Below are positions 36,822 through 45,391 of a stretch of 64,000 nt of DNA, piece after piece; the stretch's first letter is position 1, and the number at the start of each line of letters is the position of its first letter. Location: assembly GCA_019670725.1 (NCBI GenBank), contig AP024629.1:496001-560000 (forward strand), read 5' to 3'. The stretch comes from Alphaproteobacteria bacterium SO-S41. GTDB lineage: Bacteria; Pseudomonadota; Alphaproteobacteria; Micropepsales; Micropepsaceae. Under the pieces are notes generated by a model. It was not told the DNA's origin. It searched no databases and saw nothing but the letters and a program-made list of their open reading frames with translations. Made by a program: the position numbers and the translations under genes.

Positions 36822-37348
36822 GATACCTGCTCGCCATCCTGCCGCTCGGCGTGCTGGCGCTGCTCGCCGGCATTTTCCTGCTGCGGCTGGAGCAGGGCGG
36901 CGATCCCGCGATCATTCCCTCGGCCCTGATCGGCAAGCCCGCGCCCACGCTGACGCTCGCGGGCCTGCCCGGGCATGACGGCTTCGGGCCGACGGAGCTG
37001 GCCGACGGGAAGATGAAGCTCATCAATTTCTGGGCGAGCTGGTGCGCGCCCTGCCGGATCGAGCATCCCATGCTGAGTTCGCTGAAGGGCTCGGTCGCGC
37101 TCTACGGCGTCGCCTACAAGGACAAGGCCGAGCAGGCGCTCGGCTTCCTCGACGAGCTCGGCAATCCCTTCGACCGGATCGCGGTCGATCCCGACGGGCG
37201 GGCGGCGATCGAGTGGGGCGTCTATGGCGTGCCCGAGACCTACATCGTCGACGGCAAGGGGGTGATCATCCTTAAACATGTCGGGCCGCTCGACGCCGCC
37301 GCCATCAGGGACGAAATTCTGCCGGCGATTGAAACCGCAAGGCGGTAA
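36818..37348 (+). CDS. ccmG: Thiol:disulfide interchange protein CcmG/DsbE
   Basis: 176 residues from GTG 36818. An N-terminal membrane anchor (YLLAILPLGVLALLAGIFLL), then a thioredoxin fold with the active site FWASWCAPCRIEHPMLSSLK and cis-Pro in YGVPETYIVDGKG. It keeps apocytochrome c cysteines reduced in the periplasm. CcmE, CcmF and CcmH are not in the window. Confidence 0.95.
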   Translation: MRYLLAILPLGVLALLAGIFLLRLEQGGDPAIIPSALIGKPAPTLTLAGLPGHDGFGPTELADGKMKLINFWASWCAPCRIEHPMLSSLKGSVALYGVAYKDKAEQALGFLDELGNPFDRIAVDPDGRAAIEWGVYGVPETYIVDGKGVIILKHVGPLDAAAIRDEILPAIETARR

Positions 37349-37381
37349 TCTCCGTTAACGACTCCCTAAGGGAGATGGTTA

Positions 37382-37645
37382 ATGGTGCGTTTCACGATGA
37401 CTCCGACGATCAATCCCACGCTTGTCGCCGTAGCGACCACGCCCGGTCCCACCACGGGGCAGGCCGCCAATGCGCGCAAGGCCAATGCCGCGAGCTATGC
37501 CAGCGCCATGCGCGAGGCGAACGCCCCGGCCGCCGAAACCGCTACGAAGGCCGCCGAACGCGGCGGCCCCGCCCGCGAGGCGCCGTTCGGCGTCGAACGC
37601 CCGCGCTATCAGCGGCCGGGCGCGTTGCTGGATATCCGGGTCTAG
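37382..37645 (+). CDS. Small Ala-rich hypothetical protein (87 aa)
   Basis: MVRFTMTPTINPTLVAVATT, a disordered Ala/Thr/Arg-rich body and a conserved-looking end FGVERPRYQRPGALLDIRV. No membrane segment. I do not recognise it. It starts 33 bases after ccmG and could ride on that transcript. The RPRYQRPG/LLDIRV tail reminds me of short hypothetical proteins in other alphaproteobacteria, without a known role. Confidence 0.5.
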   Translation: MVRFTMTPTINPTLVAVATTPGPTTGQAANARKANAASYASAMREANAPAAETATKAAERGGPAREAPFGVERPRYQRPGALLDIRV

Positions 37646-37652
37646 AACGCGG

Positions 37653-38093
37653 TTATTCGTCGCCGGCCTGGGCGGCGATCAGGACAAGCGCCTTCAGAAA
37701 CTCCGTGCGCTTTGACGCCGCGAGCGCGCTCAACAGTTTGGCTTCCGTCTTCTTGAGCGCGTTCAGTGCGGAGGTCAGCGCGCGCTTGCCCTTGGGCGTC
37801 AGGCGCACGGCGTTGGCGCGTGCATCGGCCTCGGTGCGGCGGCGCGCGATGAGATCGCGCTGGATCATGCGCGCGACCATGTCGGCCAGCGTCGAGCGAT
37901 CGATGCCGGTCGCGGCGACGAGCGCGGTCTGGCTCGCGCCGTCCTGCGCGTCGACGGCGATGAGCACGGTGAGCTGGCGCGGCGTCAGATCCGACCCTTG
38001 CGTCTCGCCGTCGAAGAGGTCGGCGGCGTACTGACTGCAGCGCCGCAGCAGATGGACGGGCGAGGCGTTCAGGTCATATTGTTTTTGCGCCAT
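37653..38093 (-). CDS. MarR family transcriptional regulator
   Basis: 146 residues starting MAQKQYDLNASPVHLLRRCS. Winged helix: LTPRQLTVLIAVDAQDGASQ, TALVAATGIDRSTLADMVAR (recognition helix), and the wing IARRRTEADARANAVRLTPK. Likely a dimeric repressor. It is divergent from the NUDIX gene, the obvious first target. Longer frame to 38180 rejected as non-family. Confidence 0.9.
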   Translation of the reverse strand: MAQKQYDLNASPVHLLRRCSQYAADLFDGETQGSDLTPRQLTVLIAVDAQDGASQTALVAATGIDRSTLADMVARMIQRDLIARRRTEADARANAVRLTPKGKRALTSALNALKKTEAKLLSALAASKRTEFLKALVLIAAQAGDE

Positions 38094-38178
38094 ATCGACT
38101 CCATCAACTCCACACCGCATCTCTCCCGCCGCGCAAGCAAAGCGCGTTCTGGAAGGCCCGGCAAAACAACTGAAACAC

Positions 38179-38790
38179 ATGCGGCCGGACGGCCGCGTTC
38201 AACCCGCAGGGATGCTAGCGCAATTGACCTCGGCCCCGAAACCCCCAGATGCACCGAGTTTCAAAACCTTCGAGCGGCGCGTCCCGGATGGAGACACGCT
38301 GGAACGCCTGGTGTGCCGGGATTGTGGGCATATCCACTACGACAACCCCAAGATCGTGGTGGGTGCGGTGATTACGCAGGGCGAAAAATTTCTGTTGGCA
38401 AAACGCGCGATCCACCCGCGCAAGGGCTATTGGACGCTGCCGGCCGGTTATCTGGAGGAACGCGAGACCACCGAAGCAGGCGCGGCGCGCGAGGCGATGG
38501 AGGAAGCAGGCGCCACGATCGCCATCGATGCGCTGCTCGCGGTCTATTCCATTCCGCGCATCAGCCAGGTGCAATTGATCTATCGCGCGACGCTCGCCAG
38601 CCCTGAATTCGCGGCAGGCCCCGAAAGCCTCGAGGTCGGGCTGTTCGCGTGGGACGACATTCCGTGGACGGAGCTTGCCTTCCCCAGTGTCGTCTGGTCG
38701 CTGAACTATTTCCGCGAGGTGCAGGGCGTGAAGGTGTTCGCGCCGTTCACCAACCCTGTGGGCGACCTGGGCAATGGGGCGCCTGCCTGA
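38179..38790 (+). CDS. NUDIX hydrolase with N-terminal zinc ribbon
   Basis: About 203 residues; ATG 38212 is an alternative start. The zinc-ribbon half LVCRDCGHIHYDNPK leads into the Nudix fold IVVGAVITQGEKFLLAKRAI, and the Nudix box GYLEERETTEAGAAREAMEE. It hydrolyses a nucleoside diphosphate derivative, possibly NAD(H)- or ADP-ribose-like, but substrate is not decidable. Divergent from marR. Confidence 0.9.
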   Translation: MRPDGRVQPAGMLAQLTSAPKPPDAPSFKTFERRVPDGDTLERLVCRDCGHIHYDNPKIVVGAVITQGEKFLLAKRAIHPRKGYWTLPAGYLEERETTEAGAAREAMEEAGATIAIDALLAVYSIPRISQVQLIYRATLASPEFAAGPESLEVGLFAWDDIPWTELAFPSVVWSLNYFREVQGVKVFAPFTNPVGDLGNGAPA

Positions 38791-38809
38791 TGGGCTGTCG
38801 ACCAAGATA

Positions 38810-38844
38810 AAACCAGTTTACAAAACAAACCAGTCTGCTATGAG
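38810..38844 (+). promoter_or_regulatory. Promoter with a direct-repeat operator
   Basis: AAACCAGT occurs at 38810-38817 and again at 38827-38834, flanking TTTACA (38817-38822, -35-like). TATGAG (38839-38844) follows at 16 bases as a -10. The gene starts at 38888 behind AGGAGG. A candidate site for the winged-helix regulator encoded downstream. Confidence 0.4.
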
Positions 38845-38887
38845 TCCACCCAAGGCGCCGCACGCGGCGCGGCAGAGGAGGACGACC

Positions 38888-39508
38888 ATGGCAACGACGA
38901 CACCCACCGCCGAAGACGATCTGGCCTATCTGCGCGCCCTCGTGGCGCAGGGCCGCCGCGCGCCGCTGACCGGCGGCTCGATCTTTGTCGCCACCGGCGC
39001 GATCTACGGTCTGCAGTCGCTGATCTACTGGGCGGAGCTGCGCGGCCTCATCGCCATTCCCCAGAGCGTGCATCACGTGCTCGGCCTCGGCCCGACCGTG
39101 CTGTTTGTCGCGCTGCTGACCTGGGTGCTGTGGCGCGACCGGGGCCAGGGACCGACGGGCCTCGCGGCGCGGGCGATGACGGCGGCGTTCACGGCCATCG
39201 GCATCACCAATCTCGTCATGGCCGCGATCTTCGCGCCGGCCGCACTGCGGGCGGGCAGTATGGACGTCTGGCTGTTCTTTCCCGCGGTCGTCTTCGTCCT
39301 GCAGGGGACGGCGTGGCTTGTCGCCTCGATGATCCGCCGGCGGGTCTGGATGGCGGCGGTGTCCGGCGGCTGGTTCGTCTCCGGCGTCGCGCTGGGACTG
39401 GCGATCGGCGACCTCGCGAATTACGTGCTGATCGTCGCGCTGGCGATGGGCCTGTTCATGGTCCTGCCGGGGCTCAAGCTGGTCCGCGACGCTCGCGCAG
39501 CGACCTGA
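38888..39508 (+). CDS. Multi-span membrane protein paired with a winged-helix regulator
   Basis: 206 residues: MATTTPTAEDDLAYLRALVA, then about six membrane helices (for example GGSIFVATGAIYGLQSLIYW; LFFPAVVFVLQGTAWLVASM). AGGAGG lies eight bases upstream of the ATG. Function unknown. The next gene, seven bases on, encodes a small DNA-binding protein; such pairs are common and suggest a regulator with its own membrane target or sensor. Confidence 0.75.
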   Translation: MATTTPTAEDDLAYLRALVAQGRRAPLTGGSIFVATGAIYGLQSLIYWAELRGLIAIPQSVHHVLGLGPTVLFVALLTWVLWRDRGQGPTGLAARAMTAAFTAIGITNLVMAAIFAPAALRAGSMDVWLFFPAVVFVLQGTAWLVASMIRRRVWMAAVSGGWFVSGVALGLAIGDLANYVLIVALAMGLFMVLPGLKLVRDARAAT

Positions 39509-39515
39509 GGCTGCG

Positions 39516-39815
39516 GTGGCTGGCTTCGACATCGGCAAGATCGACGAGGTGATCCACGGCCGGCTGCGGCTGGGGATCATGGCCTATCTGGCGGAGGCGG
39601 AGGTCGCGGATTTCAACGAGCTGAAAACCGTGCTCGACGCGACGCAGGGCAATCTCTCCATCCACCTGCGCAAGCTGCAGGAGGCGGGCTATGTGAAGAT
39701 CGAGAAGAGTTTCCTCGGTCTGAAACCGCTCACCCGGGCGCGCCTGACGGCGGCAGGGCGCAAGGCCTTCGCCGCCTATCTGGAGGCGATGGCGAAACTG
39801 GTGGCGCGCGCCTAG
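39516..39815 (+). CDS. Winged-helix DNA-binding protein (ArsR/HTH_27-like)
   Basis: 99 residues from GTG 39516. RLRLGIMAYLAEAEVADFNE, LKTVLDATQGNLSIHLRKLQ (recognition helix) and EAGYVKIEKSFLGLKPLTRA (wing) form a full winged helix with no ligand domain. Probably a dimeric regulator of the membrane-protein gene just upstream. Its stop overlaps the ispZ stop tail-to-tail. Confidence 0.85.
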   Translation: MAGFDIGKIDEVIHGRLRLGIMAYLAEAEVADFNELKTVLDATQGNLSIHLRKLQEAGYVKIEKSFLGLKPLTRARLTAAGRKAFAAYLEAMAKLVARA

Positions 39816-40411
39816 GCCTCGCCTGTAGGCCCTTCCTCGGGCAGCGCGTGCTTCATCAGAAGGGGCGTCTGCGCCATCATGAAGGCGACCATCATGACCG
39901 GCACCGCGAAGACCTTGTAGCTCGCCCAGGTCTCCAGCGAGAAATTCTGCGACACAAAATAGTTCGCGATCGCCAGCACGACGAAGAACCCCGCCATGCG
40001 CCAGGTCAGCTTGCGCCAGCCGGCATGGTCGATCTTAAAGGCGTATTCGAAGAGGCTCTGCAGGAAAAGCCGGCCGATCGCGAGGCCGACGACCAACACG
40101 CCGGCCAGCGTCGTGAAGTAGATCGACGGGCGGATCTTGATGAACTCCTCGTCGTGCAGCACCAGCGTCAGCGTGCCGAAGGCGAGCACCGTGACGAGGC
40201 CGAAGAGGATCAGCCCCGAGACCCGGCCCTCGATCGCCCAGGCGATGGCGGCGGCGGCCGTCATCAGCCCCATCAGCACGCCGGTTGCGATGAAGACGTC
40301 GGTCAGTTGCAGCACGATGAAGAAGATGATGACCGGGCCGAATTCCAGGCCATGGCGCAGCAGCGGCTTCATGCGGCGGCGGGGGGCGGGCGATGCGGGC
40401 GTCTCAGACAT
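39812..40411 (-). CDS. Septation protein A homologue (IspZ/YciB)
   Basis: 199 residues. MSETPASPAPRRRMKPLLRH then LEFGPVIIFFIVLQLTDVFI, FIKIRPSIYFTTLAGVLVVG and WRKLTWRMAGFFVVLAIAN are typical YciB/IspZ blocks, with five to six membrane helices. It is linked to envelope and septum function. ATG 40411 overlaps the fucosidase end by eight bases; ATG 40444 would add 11 residues. Last gene of the dapF-mtaB-ftsY operon. Confidence 0.9.
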   Translation of the reverse strand: MSETPASPAPRRRMKPLLRHGLEFGPVIIFFIVLQLTDVFIATGVLMGLMTAAAAIAWAIEGRVSGLILFGLVTVLAFGTLTLVLHDEEFIKIRPSIYFTTLAGVLVVGLAIGRLFLQSLFEYAFKIDHAGWRKLTWRMAGFFVVLAIANYFVSQNFSLETWASYKVFAVPVMMVAFMMAQTPLLMKHALPEEGPTGEA

Positions 40412-41810
40412 CGCGGATGACCGCTCCTTCAAGGGATACGACATGGACCGGCGCGTCGTCGAACGGCCGGTCCAGCAGGATACGGACGGGATCGCCAGCC
40501 AGCAATGTAACGCCGCCGCCGTCGAGACGATGCGCAGCGATCGCGCCGCCGAGCGTCGGCAGGGTCAGTTCGCGTGCGTCAGGCGCCGCCATGAAGAGGA
40601 CATGCACGGCGCCGTCCGTTTGCGTCGTGCGATAGGTCGTGCCGTCGCTGGCGACGCCTTTGGGCGCGGCGGTGCGGCGCGTGCCGTAGATTGCCGTGCC
40701 GTTCGTCTTCAGCCAGGCGCCGAGCGCACGCAGCAGGTCTTGCTGCACCTCGGGTACGCTGCCATCGGCGCGCGGGCCGATATTGAGCAGCAGATTGCCG
40801 CCATGGGCGACGATCTCGACGAACGAGCGGATCAGCTCGGCCGCGCTCAGATGATCTTCCGGCTTCGCCTCGGCGTTGAAGCCGAAGGAGAGATCCATCC
40901 CGCGACAGGCTTCCCAGTCGCGGTCGAAGTCGAGTTTTTCCGAGTATTCCGGTGTGCGGAAATCGCCGGTGCCGCTGTCGGCCATCAGATCGCCTTCGCC
41001 GGCGGCCCAGCGTGCCGCGATCATGGCGTCGAGATCGGCACGGGCTTCAGGGACGCGCATCTTCTCGAAGGTGCGGCGGCGCGCCATCCAGCGATCGTTG
41101 ACGACACCGTCCGGCCTGGCGGCGCGGAAATCGGCGAAGAGCGCGTCGCGATCGCCCTCGTCGGGATAGGCGATGTCGTTCCACAGGACCGCGGTGCCGG
41201 TGCGCGCGATCAGCTCGCGATACTGGGCTGCGGCATACGCGCGATAGTCGTCCTCATAGGGGACGCAGGCCATCATGTCGCCGAACGTGCCGATGGGATG
41301 ATGGCGGAACGTCCAGTCGAGCCCGCCGGAATAATAGGTGCCGAAGGTGAGACCGCGCGCGCGGACGGCCTCGGCGAGTTCGCCGACGAAGTCGCGTTTG
41401 CTGTGCCAGCCGGGGCGATGCGGGTTTTCGACGGCGGTCGGCCACAGGCAGTAGCCGTCGTGATGCTTGGTGACGAAGACCGCGTATTTCGCCCCGGCTT
41501 CGGCGAAGAGGCTCGCCCAATGGCCGGCGTCGAACGCTTCGGAGGCGGCATCGAATTCCGCGCGAAAGGACTCATAGGGGCGGTCGCCATAGGTCGCGCG
41601 GTGATGCGCCGCCGCCGGCGACTGCGGGAAGCGGATCGAGTTCGCGTACCACTCCGTATAGGGCAGGCGCGCCCAGCCGTCAGCGGGATGGCCGCGCACA
41701 ATTTCGGTGATCGACTGGCCGCGCGGGGCATAGGCGGGGATCGCGAAGATGCCCCAATGGATGAAGATGCCGAGCTTGGCGTCGCGGAACCAGTCCGCCG
41801 CCGCCGTCAC
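40404..41810 (-). CDS. GH29 alpha-L-fucosidase-like glycosidase, cytoplasmic
   Basis: 468 residues from GTG 41810. WFRDAKLGIFIHWGIFAIPA, AGAKYAVFVTKHHDGYCLWP and GTYYSGGLDWTF are diagnostic of GH29. AVLWNDIAYPDEGD holds the probable nucleophile Asp, and GGNLLLNIGPRADGSVPEVQ the C-terminal core. No signal peptide, so it acts on imported or internal fucosyl sugars. It overlaps ftsY by GTGA and ispZ by eight bases: it is embedded in a conserved housekeeping operon with no other sugar gene nearby. Confidence 0.88.
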   Translation of the reverse strand: MTAAADWFRDAKLGIFIHWGIFAIPAYAPRGQSITEIVRGHPADGWARLPYTEWYANSIRFPQSPAAAHHRATYGDRPYESFRAEFDAASEAFDAGHWASLFAEAGAKYAVFVTKHHDGYCLWPTAVENPHRPGWHSKRDFVGELAEAVRARGLTFGTYYSGGLDWTFRHHPIGTFGDMMACVPYEDDYRAYAAAQYRELIARTGTAVLWNDIAYPDEGDRDALFADFRAARPDGVVNDRWMARRRTFEKMRVPEARADLDAMIAARWAAGEGDLMADSGTGDFRTPEYSEKLDFDRDWEACRGMDLSFGFNAEAKPEDHLSAAELIRSFVEIVAHGGNLLLNIGPRADGSVPEVQQDLLRALGAWLKTNGTAIYGTRRTAAPKGVASDGTTYRTTQTDGAVHVLFMAAPDARELTLPTLGGAIAAHRLDGGGVTLLAGDPVRILLDRPFDDAPVHVVSLEGAVIRDV

Positions 41811-42736
41811 GGGTCGAGGCCTACGAGGGCGCGGGCGAAGCCGCGGGGATCGAAATACTGGAGGTCGTCCTTGCCTTCGCCGAGGCCAATATAGCGCACC
41901 GGCAGGCCCGACCGTTCCGTCGCGGCGACGACCGCGCCGCCGCGCGCGGTGCCGTCGAGCTTGGTGACGGTCAGCGAGGTGACGCCCGCGACGGCCTTGA
42001 AGGTATCGATCTGGGCGAGCGCATTCTGGCCGGTCGTGGCGTCGACGATCAGCATGGTTTCGTGCGGCGCGGTCGGGTCGATCTTCTTCAGCACACGGAT
42101 GACCTTGGCGAGCTCGTCCATCAGGCCCTGCTTGTTCTGCAGGCGCCCGGCGGTATCGACCAGCAGAACGTCGGAGCCGTTGGCCTGCGCCTGCTTGTAG
42201 GCGTCGAAGACGAGGCCGGCGGCATCGCCGCCCTGCTCGCGGGCGACCACTGTGGCGCCGGTGCGCTCGCCCCAGATCTTGAGCTGCTCGATGGCGGCGG
42301 CGCGGAAGGTGTCGCCGGCGGCCAGCGTCACCTTCATCTCCTGCGCCTGCAGCGCCCGGGCGATCTTGCCGATGGTCGTCGTCTTGCCGACGCCGTTCAC
42401 GCCGATGACGAGGCTGACATAGGGCTTGTGGGCGCTATAGGGCGGCGGCACTTCGGGGCCGGCCAGGATCTTCTCGATCTCGTTGGCGACCATCATGCGG
42501 ATCTCGTCGCCGGTGGTTTCGCGGTCGTGGCGCTGGCTGCGCAACGCCTTGGTGATCCTCGCGGCGGCGGCGGGACCCATGTCCGCGCCGATCAGCGCGT
42601 CTTCCAATTCGTCCAGCGTCTCGGCGTCGAGCTTCTTCTTGGTGAAGACGTTGGCGATCGACTCGCTGACGCGGTCCGACGATTTCTTCAGGCCGGCGCG
42701 CAGGCGCGCGAACAGGCCGCCTTTGGCTTCACTCAT
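41807..42736 (-). CDS. ftsY: Signal recognition particle receptor FtsY
   Basis: 309 residues. A short N-terminal region, then the N domain and GTPase domain: P-loop IGVNGVGKTTTIGKIARALQ, G3 DTAGRLQNK, G4 TKLDGTARGG and the FDPRGFARALVGLDP end. The acidic A domain is almost absent, as in other alphaproteobacteria. Docks SRP (Ffh, encoded at 50.9 kb) at the membrane. Overlaps mtaB by ATGA. Confidence 0.96.
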   Translation of the reverse strand: MSEAKGGLFARLRAGLKKSSDRVSESIANVFTKKKLDAETLDELEDALIGADMGPAAAARITKALRSQRHDRETTGDEIRMMVANEIEKILAGPEVPPPYSAHKPYVSLVIGVNGVGKTTTIGKIARALQAQEMKVTLAAGDTFRAAAIEQLKIWGERTGATVVAREQGGDAAGLVFDAYKQAQANGSDVLLVDTAGRLQNKQGLMDELAKVIRVLKKIDPTAPHETMLIVDATTGQNALAQIDTFKAVAGVTSLTVTKLDGTARGGAVVAATERSGLPVRYIGLGEGKDDLQYFDPRGFARALVGLDP

Positions 42737-44001
42737 GCCGCGTTCCGAACCTCAGAGGACGCCGTCAGCGCACGCGCGTCCGCGGCCGTGATCGTCATGG
42801 CGAGAATGTCGCCCGCACCGCCGGGGCCGTCAAAGCGAACGGGCGAGAAATCGGCGAGGCGGCCGAAACCGGGCTTTTCGACGAGCACGCTTTGCGTCGT
42901 GCCGGCATGGCGCGCGAGATGGCGGGCCAGCGCCGCGTCGCCCTTGGCGCGGAGGTCGGCAGCGCGTGCCTTGCCGATGCCGGGGCCAAGCTGGGGCATG
43001 CGCGCGGCGGGCGTCCCCTTGCGCGGGCTGAAGGGGAAGACGTGGAGATAGGCGAGGTCGCAATCCTCGACGAGGGCCAGCGTGTTGGCGAACATCGCGT
43101 CCGTCTCGGTCGGGAAGCCCGCGATGAGATCGGCGCCGAACGCGACATCGGGGCGGAGGCGCCGGGCTTCCGCGCAGAAGGCGATGGCGTCGGCGCGGAG
43201 GTGGCGGCGCTTCATGCGCTTCAGGATCATGTCGTCGCCGGCCTGCAGCGAGAGATGGAGATGCGGCATCAGCCGCTCTTCCTCCGCGAGCGCGCGCAGC
43301 AGCGCGGGGTCGGCCTCTACAGCATCGAGCGACGAGATGCGCAGGCGCTTCAGCTCGGGCACCAGCTTCAGGATCTTGGCGACGAGATCGCCGAGCTTCG
43401 GTGTGCCCGGCAGGTCGGCGCCGTAGGAAGTAATGTCCACGCCGGTCAGCACGATCTCGGCGGTGCCGATCTCGGTCAGGCGGCGGATCTGCGCGACGAC
43501 ATCGCCCATCGGCACGCTGCGCGAATTCCCCCGGCCATAGGGGATGATGCAGAAGGTGCAGCGATGATCGCAGCCGTTTTGCACCTGCACGAAGGCACGG
43601 GCGCGATCGCCGAAGCCGTCGATCAGGTGCGCGCCGGTCTCGCGCAGCTCCATGATGTCGTTGACGCGCACGTGCTCGTGCTCGTCGCCGCCGAAGCCCG
43701 CATAGGATTTCGCATCCAGCTTCTCGGCATTGCCCAGCACGCGCGCGACTTCGGGCATGGCGGCGAAGGTGCCGGGCTCGGTCTGTGCGGCGCAGCCGGT
43801 GACGATGATCGCCGCGCCGGGGCGTTCGCGCTTCAGCTTGCGGATGGTTTGGCGTGCCTGCCGGACGGCCTCGTTGGTGACGGCGCAGGTGTTGACGATG
43901 ACGGCGTCGCTGAGACCTGCCTCGGCGGCGCGGCCTTTCATGGCCTCGGACTCATAGGCGTTGAGCCGGCAGCCGAAGGTGACGATCTCGACCCCGCTCA
44001 T
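42733..44001 (-). CDS. mtaB: tRNA t6A37 methylthiotransferase MtaB
   Basis: 422 residues from ATG 44001. The N-terminal UPF0004 domain has VEIVTFGCRLNAYESEAMKG, VIVNTCAVTNEAVRQARQTI and IIVTGCAAQTEPG. The radical-SAM CxxxCxxC is in QNGCDHRCTFCIIPYGRGNS, with a C-terminal TRAM-like part. It makes ms2t6A at position 37. The frame continues to 44499 but that part is antisense to dapF. Overlaps dapF by ATGA. Confidence 0.93.
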   Translation of the reverse strand: MSGVEIVTFGCRLNAYESEAMKGRAAEAGLSDAVIVNTCAVTNEAVRQARQTIRKLKRERPGAAIIVTGCAAQTEPGTFAAMPEVARVLGNAEKLDAKSYAGFGGDEHEHVRVNDIMELRETGAHLIDGFGDRARAFVQVQNGCDHRCTFCIIPYGRGNSRSVPMGDVVAQIRRLTEIGTAEIVLTGVDITSYGADLPGTPKLGDLVAKILKLVPELKRLRISSLDAVEADPALLRALAEEERLMPHLHLSLQAGDDMILKRMKRRHLRADAIAFCAEARRLRPDVAFGADLIAGFPTETDAMFANTLALVEDCDLAYLHVFPFSPRKGTPAARMPQLGPGIGKARAADLRAKGDAALARHLARHAGTTQSVLVEKPGFGRLADFSPVRFDGPGGAGDILAMTITAADARALTASSEVRNAA

Positions 44002-44867
44002 GCCGCCGCCGCGTGGGTGAGAACGGCCTCGAGGTGGTCCCCAAGTTCGCCCGCATAGCTCTGCTCGGCCGGGCCGGTCATCAGGACGTGATTGTCGCCC
44101 TCGCGCCATTCGATGGTCAGCGTGCCGCCGGGGAGGGCAATGTCGGCCTTGCGCTCCAGCTTGTTCAGGCGAACGCCGGCGACCAGCGTCGCGCAGGCCG
44201 CGGTGCCGCAGGCGAGCGTTGCGCCGGCGCTGCGTTCCCAGACGCGCAGCTTCACATGGGTGGGGTCGGTCACCTCGGCGAAGCTGACATTGGCGCGTTC
44301 GGGGAAGATCGGGTGGTTCTCGATCAGCGGTCCGACGCGGTCGAGCTGGATGGTCGCGGTGTCGTCCACGAAGAAGACGGCATGAGGGTTGCCCATGCTC
44401 ACCGCCGCGGGGCCCCACAGATAGGGCTTGTCGATCGGGCCGATCTGCACGTCGATGCGGCGGGTGTCCATGCGCTCGGACAGCGGGATCTGCTCCCATT
44501 CGAGGCCAGGCGCGCCCATGTCGACGGTGACGAGGCCGCCGCCGGCATCGCGGGCGATCAGGCGGCCGCCCAGCGTCTCGATGACGACGCGGTCCTTGCC
44601 GGTCTCGTCCAGCACCAGCCGGGCGACGCAGCGCGTGCCGTTGCCGCAGGATTCAGCCTCGGTCCCATCAGGATTGAAGATGATCATGCGGACATCGCCG
44701 CCCTCGCGGGGCTTGGCCATGACCAGCAACTGGTCGAAGCCGATACCGCGCCGGCGGTCGCCGATGGCGCGGGCGGCTTCAGCTGAGACGACCCGGCCCG
44801 AGACGCGCGTGTCCAGCACGACGAAGTCGTTGCCGATGCCATGCATCTTGAGGAAGGGGGTCGCCAT
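43998..44867 (-). CDS. dapF: Diaminopimelate epimerase
   Basis: 289 residues: MATPFLKMHGIGNDFVVLDT. The two catalytic cysteines are in GTEAESCGNGTRCVARLVLD and GATLACGTAACATLVAGVRL. Converts LL- to meso-diaminopimelate for lysine and peptidoglycan. First gene of the overlapping operon dapF-mtaB-ftsY-GH29-ispZ. Confidence 0.97.
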   Translation of the reverse strand: MATPFLKMHGIGNDFVVLDTRVSGRVVSAEAARAIGDRRRGIGFDQLLVMAKPREGGDVRMIIFNPDGTEAESCGNGTRCVARLVLDETGKDRVVIETLGGRLIARDAGGGLVTVDMGAPGLEWEQIPLSERMDTRRIDVQIGPIDKPYLWGPAAVSMGNPHAVFFVDDTATIQLDRVGPLIENHPIFPERANVSFAEVTDPTHVKLRVWERSAGATLACGTAACATLVAGVRLNKLERKADIALPGGTLTIEWREGDNHVLMTGPAEQSYAGELGDHLEAVLTHAAAA

Positions 44868-44998
44868 GGGGCGCTATATAGGCGGTGCGGCCCGGCGGCG
44901 AAAGCGGCGGATTTCCGATCCCGTTTCCCCCCGAACGAGGGATGCCGCAGGGCGGGTGACCATCCTAGGGTTGCTCTGGTTTCCAGGGGGCAATGATT

Positions 44999-45382
44999 AT
45001 GAAATGGGTTTCGCGCATTCTCTACGGCCTGCTCGGTGTGGTCGGCATCGGCATCGGTCTGATGAAGATATTCGGCTCGCCCGGCCTGCCGGACTGCGAC
45101 GACCGCAAGACCTTCGACACGGTGCGCGAGGCGGTCGCCAAGATGGTGACGCCGGCCGCCGCCAAGGGCGCTACGGTCGCGGAAATGCAGGGCAAGGTCA
45201 CCCTCGATGACGAAACCGAGGTCAGCTACGACAAGACGGCAGGAGTGCGCGAGTGCACCGGCACGGTCTCGCTGGCGATGAACGGCACGACGCTCGTCGA
45301 CAAGATGAAGATCGCCTACACGATCAGCTGGGTCGACAAGAAGGAAGGCCGCTTCCAGTCGCTCGTGCGGCCGATCAGGTAG
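44999..45382 (+). CDS. Membrane-anchored hypothetical protein (127 aa)
   Basis: MKWVSRILYGLLGVVGIGIG is an uncleaved anchor or signal. The rest is a small alpha-beta domain: FDTVREAVAKMVTPAAAKGA, DDETEVSYDKTAGVRECTGT, KIAYTISWVDKKEGRFQSLV. Two cysteines (PDCDD and RECTG) could form a disulfide in the periplasm. The strand-rich second half resembles small periplasmic hypothetical proteins, without a named family. ATG 44999 gives AGGGGG eight-base spacing; 44993 is possible. Confidence 0.65.
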   Translation: MKWVSRILYGLLGVVGIGIGLMKIFGSPGLPDCDDRKTFDTVREAVAKMVTPAAAKGATVAEMQGKVTLDDETEVSYDKTAGVRECTGTVSLAMNGTTLVDKMKIAYTISWVDKKEGRFQSLVRPIR

Positions 45383-45391
45383 GCACCGCCG

